Under the pieces are notes generated by a model. The model did not search any database and had not been told where the DNA came from. It saw only the letters and a list, made by a program, of their open reading frames with translations. The position numbers were made by a program, and so were the translations under genes. 7,413 nucleotides of DNA, taken from Myxococcales bacterium (lineage in GTDB: Bacteria > Myxococcota_A > Polyangia > Nannocystales > Nannocystaceae). The stretch is taken from NCBI GenBank assembly GCA_020431135.1, contig JAGQIT010001381.1, forward strand, positions 1,139 through 8,551. Reading direction: 5' to 3'. Of the stretch, positions 5,736-7,413 are shown piece by piece. Each line of letters begins with the position of its first letter. Position 1 is the first letter of the stretch.

Positions 5736-6920
5736 ATGGACGGGCCGGCTCACGACTCGGGCAGCGATCCTAGGAGCAGGTGGCGGCGGCCCAGCGCGCC
5801 CTCGCTTGCCCCCGTCGACCCCCGGGGCCCCGCTGAGACCCGCGGCGCGGCCCCTCCGACGATCGCCGCGCGCGGCCGCACTGGACCTCGGCCACCGGCC
5901 GCCAGGGCCGGCTGGCTCCGCGCCCGCGTCCCCGAGGTCGGCGTCGCCCTCGGGATCTACGTGCTGATCAACGCCGCCGGCGAGGCGACGATCGGCGACT
6001 TCGACACGACAGCGGCCTGGCTCAGCCTCCGCGCCGGCGCGGCTGGGCTCGTCGCCAAGGCGACCTTCGCGCTCCTCCTCCTCGCCCACGCCTGGCGGCC
6101 GCTCGGCGGCCTCGCGCGCGCCCTCGGGATCGCGGGGGCGCTGGCGGTCGGCGCCTGGGCGGCCGTCGACGCGGCGACCTACTACGCGCTCCTCGACACC
6201 GGCCGGATCGCGACGACCTCCCCCCTCCCCTTCCCCTCGTCGATCCTCGTCGCGCTCGTCGCCCTCGCCCTCGCCGCGGAGATCGCCGCGCCCGCGCCCC
6301 GCCGGCCGTGGGGAGCGCGGCGCCTGGCGACCAGCCTCGGCACCTGCGTCGCCGTCGCCCTCACCCTGCCGCTCGTCCTGATGTTCACCTTCGGGCCGAC
6401 CCGCTACGTCCGCGACGCCGACTGCATCGTCGTCTTCGGCGCCAAGGTCTACGCCGACGGCAGGCCCTCGGAGGCGCTCGCCGATCGCGTCGACGAGGGG
6501 ATCCGCCTCTACCACCGCGGCGTCGCGCCGACGCTGGTGATGAGCGGGGCCCCTGACGCCGCGCACGGCGGCTCCGAGCCCGCGGCGATGCGCGCCCGGG
6601 CGATCGCCGCGGGCGTCCCGGCGGAGGCGATCGTCGTCGACGAGGCCGGCTTCAACAGCGCGGCGACCGTGACCAACACCGCCGCCTGGGCCCGCGATCG
6701 CGGCGTGCGCAGGGTCGTCGCCGTCAGCCACTACTACCACCAGCCGCGGGTCAAGCTGCTCTTCGAGCGCGCCGGGCTGCGGACCTTCACGGTGCCGGCG
6801 ACGATGCGTCGGCGCCTGCTCAAGGAGCCGTACTACATCGGCCGCGAGGTCCTCGCGTACTACGCGGCGCTCCTCTTCGACGAGGCGCCCGAGCTCGCCG
6901 CAGGTGGTTCTCCTCGCTAG
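5736..6920 (+). CDS. Membrane protein with about five N-terminal helices and a C-terminal DUF218 (SanA/ElyC/YdcF-like) domain
   Basis: A 394-residue protein. The first 60 or so residues are a proline/arginine/alanine-rich, probably disordered tail. Hydrophobic segments follow at about 66-81, 102-119, 128-150, 168-184 and 199-219, then a soluble DUF218 domain (about 228-372). DUF218 hallmarks are clear: DCIVVFGAKVYADGRPSEAL (229-248), the helix ADRVDEGIRLYHRG (249-262), LVMSGAPD (267-274), EPAAMRARAIAAGVP (281-295), an E-x-x-x-N-S/T element DEAGFNSAATVTN (302-314), and VAVSHYYHQPRVKLLFERAG (328-347). Relatives SanA, ElyC and YdcF act at the Gram-negative envelope, with SanA and ElyC linked to barrier function and peptidoglycan or lipid-carrier metabolism; the precise reaction is not settled. 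Five spans is more than the one or two usual in those relatives. The start ATG at 5736 has GGGGG 5 bases upstream, a weak ribosome site; a later start would shorten the odd tail, but I see no good in-frame codon before the first helix. Confidence 0.8.
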   Translation: MDGPAHDSGSDPRSRWRRPSAPSLAPVDPRGPAETRGAAPPTIAARGRTGPRPPAARAGWLRARVPEVGVALGIYVLINAAGEATIGDFDTTAAWLSLRAGAAGLVAKATFALLLLAHAWRPLGGLARALGIAGALAVGAWAAVDAATYYALLDTGRIATTSPLPFPSSILVALVALALAAEIAAPAPRRPWGARRLATSLGTCVAVALTLPLVLMFTFGPTRYVRDADCIVVFGAKVYADGRPSEALADRVDEGIRLYHRGVAPTLVMSGAPDAAHGGSEPAAMRARAIAAGVPAEAIVVDEAGFNSAATVTNTAAWARDRGVRRVVAVSHYYHQPRVKLLFERAGLRTFTVPATMRRRLLKEPYYIGREVLAYYAALLFDEAPELAAGGSPR

Positions 6921-6959
6921 CCGCGGCGCGCTCGCGAGGTTCTCTTCGCAGGCGCAGAA

Positions 6960-6977
6960 CATGTCCATTTGAACATG
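6960..6977. promoter_or_regulatory. Near-perfect 18-bp dyad, candidate operator
   Basis: CATGTCC-ATTT-GAACATG has 7-base arms with one mismatch around a 4-base AT spacer. The same bases also contain a direct repeat GAACATG at 6957-6963 and 6971-6977 (period 14). Symmetry, length and AT-rich centre are typical of sites bound by dimeric helix-turn-helix repressors such as TetR-family proteins; no such regulator gene lies in the window. It sits 123-140 bases upstream of the amidoligase start. Confidence 0.45.
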
Positions 6978-7043
6978 CTTCATCGACGGACGCCGATAAC
7001 CCCGGCGCGCCGGCGCGGCTGTCTTCGCCAGCACAGCGAAGCC

Positions 7044-7057
7044 TGTCTCATCAGACA
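7044..7057. promoter_or_regulatory. Perfect 14-bp dyad TGTCT-CATC-AGACA, candidate operator
   Basis: Perfect 5-base arms around a 4-base spacer, the same geometry as the core TGTCC-ATTT-GAACA of the dyad at 6962-6975. Two sites of form TGTYY-N4-RRACA about 80 bases apart in one leader suggest a common regulator. This one lies 43-56 bases upstream of the amidoligase start, close to where a promoter would be expected. Confidence 0.4.
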
Positions 7058-7086
7058 TGCGGCGTGCACATCCGCCAACCAGTGCT

Positions 7087-7092
7087 AGGGAG
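7087..7092 (+). promoter_or_regulatory. Ribosome binding site fixing the amidoligase GTG start
   Basis: AGGGAG ends 7 bases before GTG 7100-7102. The in-frame GTG at 7106 would be 13 bases away. The overlapping ATG at 7104 is in another frame and runs straight into TGA. Confidence 0.7.
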
Positions 7093-7099
7093 ATCGGCG

Positions 7100-7413
7100 G
7101 TGAATGTGAACGAGACGACCTGGAGACCGCCCCTGCCGCCGGTCGCCGAGACCGCAACGGGTTCGACCCGGCGGATCGGCGTCGAGATCGAGATGATCGG
7201 CCTCGACGTCGCCGAGGTCGCCGCGCTCGTCGCGGACGAGCTCGGCGGCGCGATCGCGGCGAAGAACGACTACGAGCACGAGGTCCGCGGCGACGCCGAC
7301 GGCGTCTGGACCGTGGAGCTCGACTCGCGGCAGCTCAAGCGCCTCGGCCGCGCGCGGACCGAGGCGACGCACAGCGATGACGCCGACGGCGACGACGTCG
7401 TCCGCGGCGCTCT
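7100..7413 (+). CDS. Amidoligase_2 family enzyme (glutamine-synthetase-like ligase), N-terminal part, cut by window edge
   Basis: The frame is open from GTG 7100 to the last base (104 complete codons). It begins with a short proline-containing lead, MNVNETTWRPPLPPV, then RRIGVEIEMIGLDVAEVAAL (24-43). The GVEIEM stretch carries the paired acidic residues (E29, E31) that open the glutamine-synthetase-like/carboxylate-amine ligase fold and bind metal in relatives. A helix ending in ADELGG and then the element GVWTVELDS (68-76) match the start of the 'putative amidoligase enzyme' family (Pfam Amidoligase_2). Members are predicted to form amide bonds from ATP, a carboxylate and an amine, and in some genomes sit beside glutamine-amidotransferase-like hydrolases; the neighbour here lies beyond the window. 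Aspartate-rich residues (DDADGDD, 93-99) follow near the edge. AGGGAG 7 bases upstream supports the GTG start. Family assignment rests on only the N-terminal quarter or third. Confidence 0.72.
   Translation, partial: MNVNETTWRPPLPPVAETATGSTRRIGVEIEMIGLDVAEVAALVADELGGAIAAKNDYEHEVRGDADGVWTVELDSRQLKRLGRARTEATHSDDADGDDVVRGA

Larger units (their letters stand above)
6921..7099. other. Intergenic leader (179 bp), AT-richer than surroundings, dyad-rich
   Basis: This lies between the DUF218 stop and the amidoligase start on the same strand. It contains the dyads listed separately at 6960-6977 and 7044-7057, plus CTTCGC/GCGAAG arms (7023-7028 with 7036-7041) around a 7-base loop. On the minus strand an uninterrupted frame across it reads MSDETGFAVLAKT and later MKHVQMDMF. 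That frame continues without stop as antisense of the DUF218 gene and has no ribosome site, so I do not call it a gene. It could be a regulated promoter region or a remnant of inserted DNA. Confidence 0.5.

Noticed and set aside
4393..5967. Plus-strand frame of 524 codons spanning three genes
   Set aside because: It runs antisense through the small gene and DUF1338 and into the DUF218 start. The translation is low-complexity and no gene fits.
6969..7000. Possible promoter TTGAAC (6969-6974) with GATAAC (6995-7000)
   Set aside because: The 20-base spacing is too long for an ordinary sigma-70 promoter and the -10 is poor; it would need a special activator.
5703..7157. Minus-strand frame of 484 codons opposite the DUF218 gene, including MSDETGFAVLAKT
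   Set aside because: No ribosome site at its ATG codons. Beyond the leader it becomes a Gly/Asp/Arg/Glu-rich antisense shadow of the DUF218 domain.

Overview
The window is very GC-rich (roughly 70-75% by eye) with strongly G/C-ending codons. It carries the end of a cell-division penicillin-binding protein that has a C-terminal PASTA-like domain, and a multi-span DUF218 envelope protein of the SanA/ElyC/YdcF type. Together these point to a high-GC Gram-negative bacterium. A myxobacterium or relative (Myxococcota) is my best guess, from gene style and codon use rather than from any marker gene.

Layout. (1) 1-555 (+): the C-terminal part of FtsI/PBP, with an unusual KTS in place of the KTG active-site motif. 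(2) 556-644: a short convergent gap with a perfect 10-bp hairpin. (3) 645-2363 (-): a class B flavin monooxygenase. Its start is fixed by an AGGAG ribosome binding site. (4) 2364-2947: a 584-bp divergent intergenic region with no convincing gene but several inverted repeats, an 18-bp perfect palindrome and a small AT-richer island. (5) 2948-4321 (+): an octopine/nopaline (opine) dehydrogenase family protein. (6) 4322-4431: a convergent gap with a strong bulged hairpin. (7) 4432-4800 (-): a small unrecognised protein of lower GC, 39 bp downstream of (8) 4840-5658 (-): a short DUF1338 protein (2-oxoadipate dioxygenase/decarboxylase superfamily). (9) 5659-5735: a 77-bp divergent gap. (10) 5736-6920 (+): a protein with about five membrane segments and a C-terminal DUF218 domain. 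(11) 6921-7099: an AT-richer intergenic region with two dyads that look like regulator operators. (12) 7100-7413 (+): the N-terminal part of an Amidoligase_2 family enzyme, cut by the window edge.

How they may work together. The ftsI end is housekeeping and is not followed by murE, the usual next gene in dcw clusters. The rest looks like accessory metabolism: mostly single genes facing alternately, with one likely two-gene operon (DUF1338 plus the small protein). The monooxygenase and opine dehydrogenase are divergent across one large control region and could act on related amino compounds, but nothing in the sequence proves a shared pathway. I do not see a clear new multi-gene system wholly inside the window. 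The best leads are the amidoligase at the right edge with its dyad-rich leader, the AT-rich word shared by that leader and the opine dehydrogenase leader, and the unknown small protein behind DUF1338.
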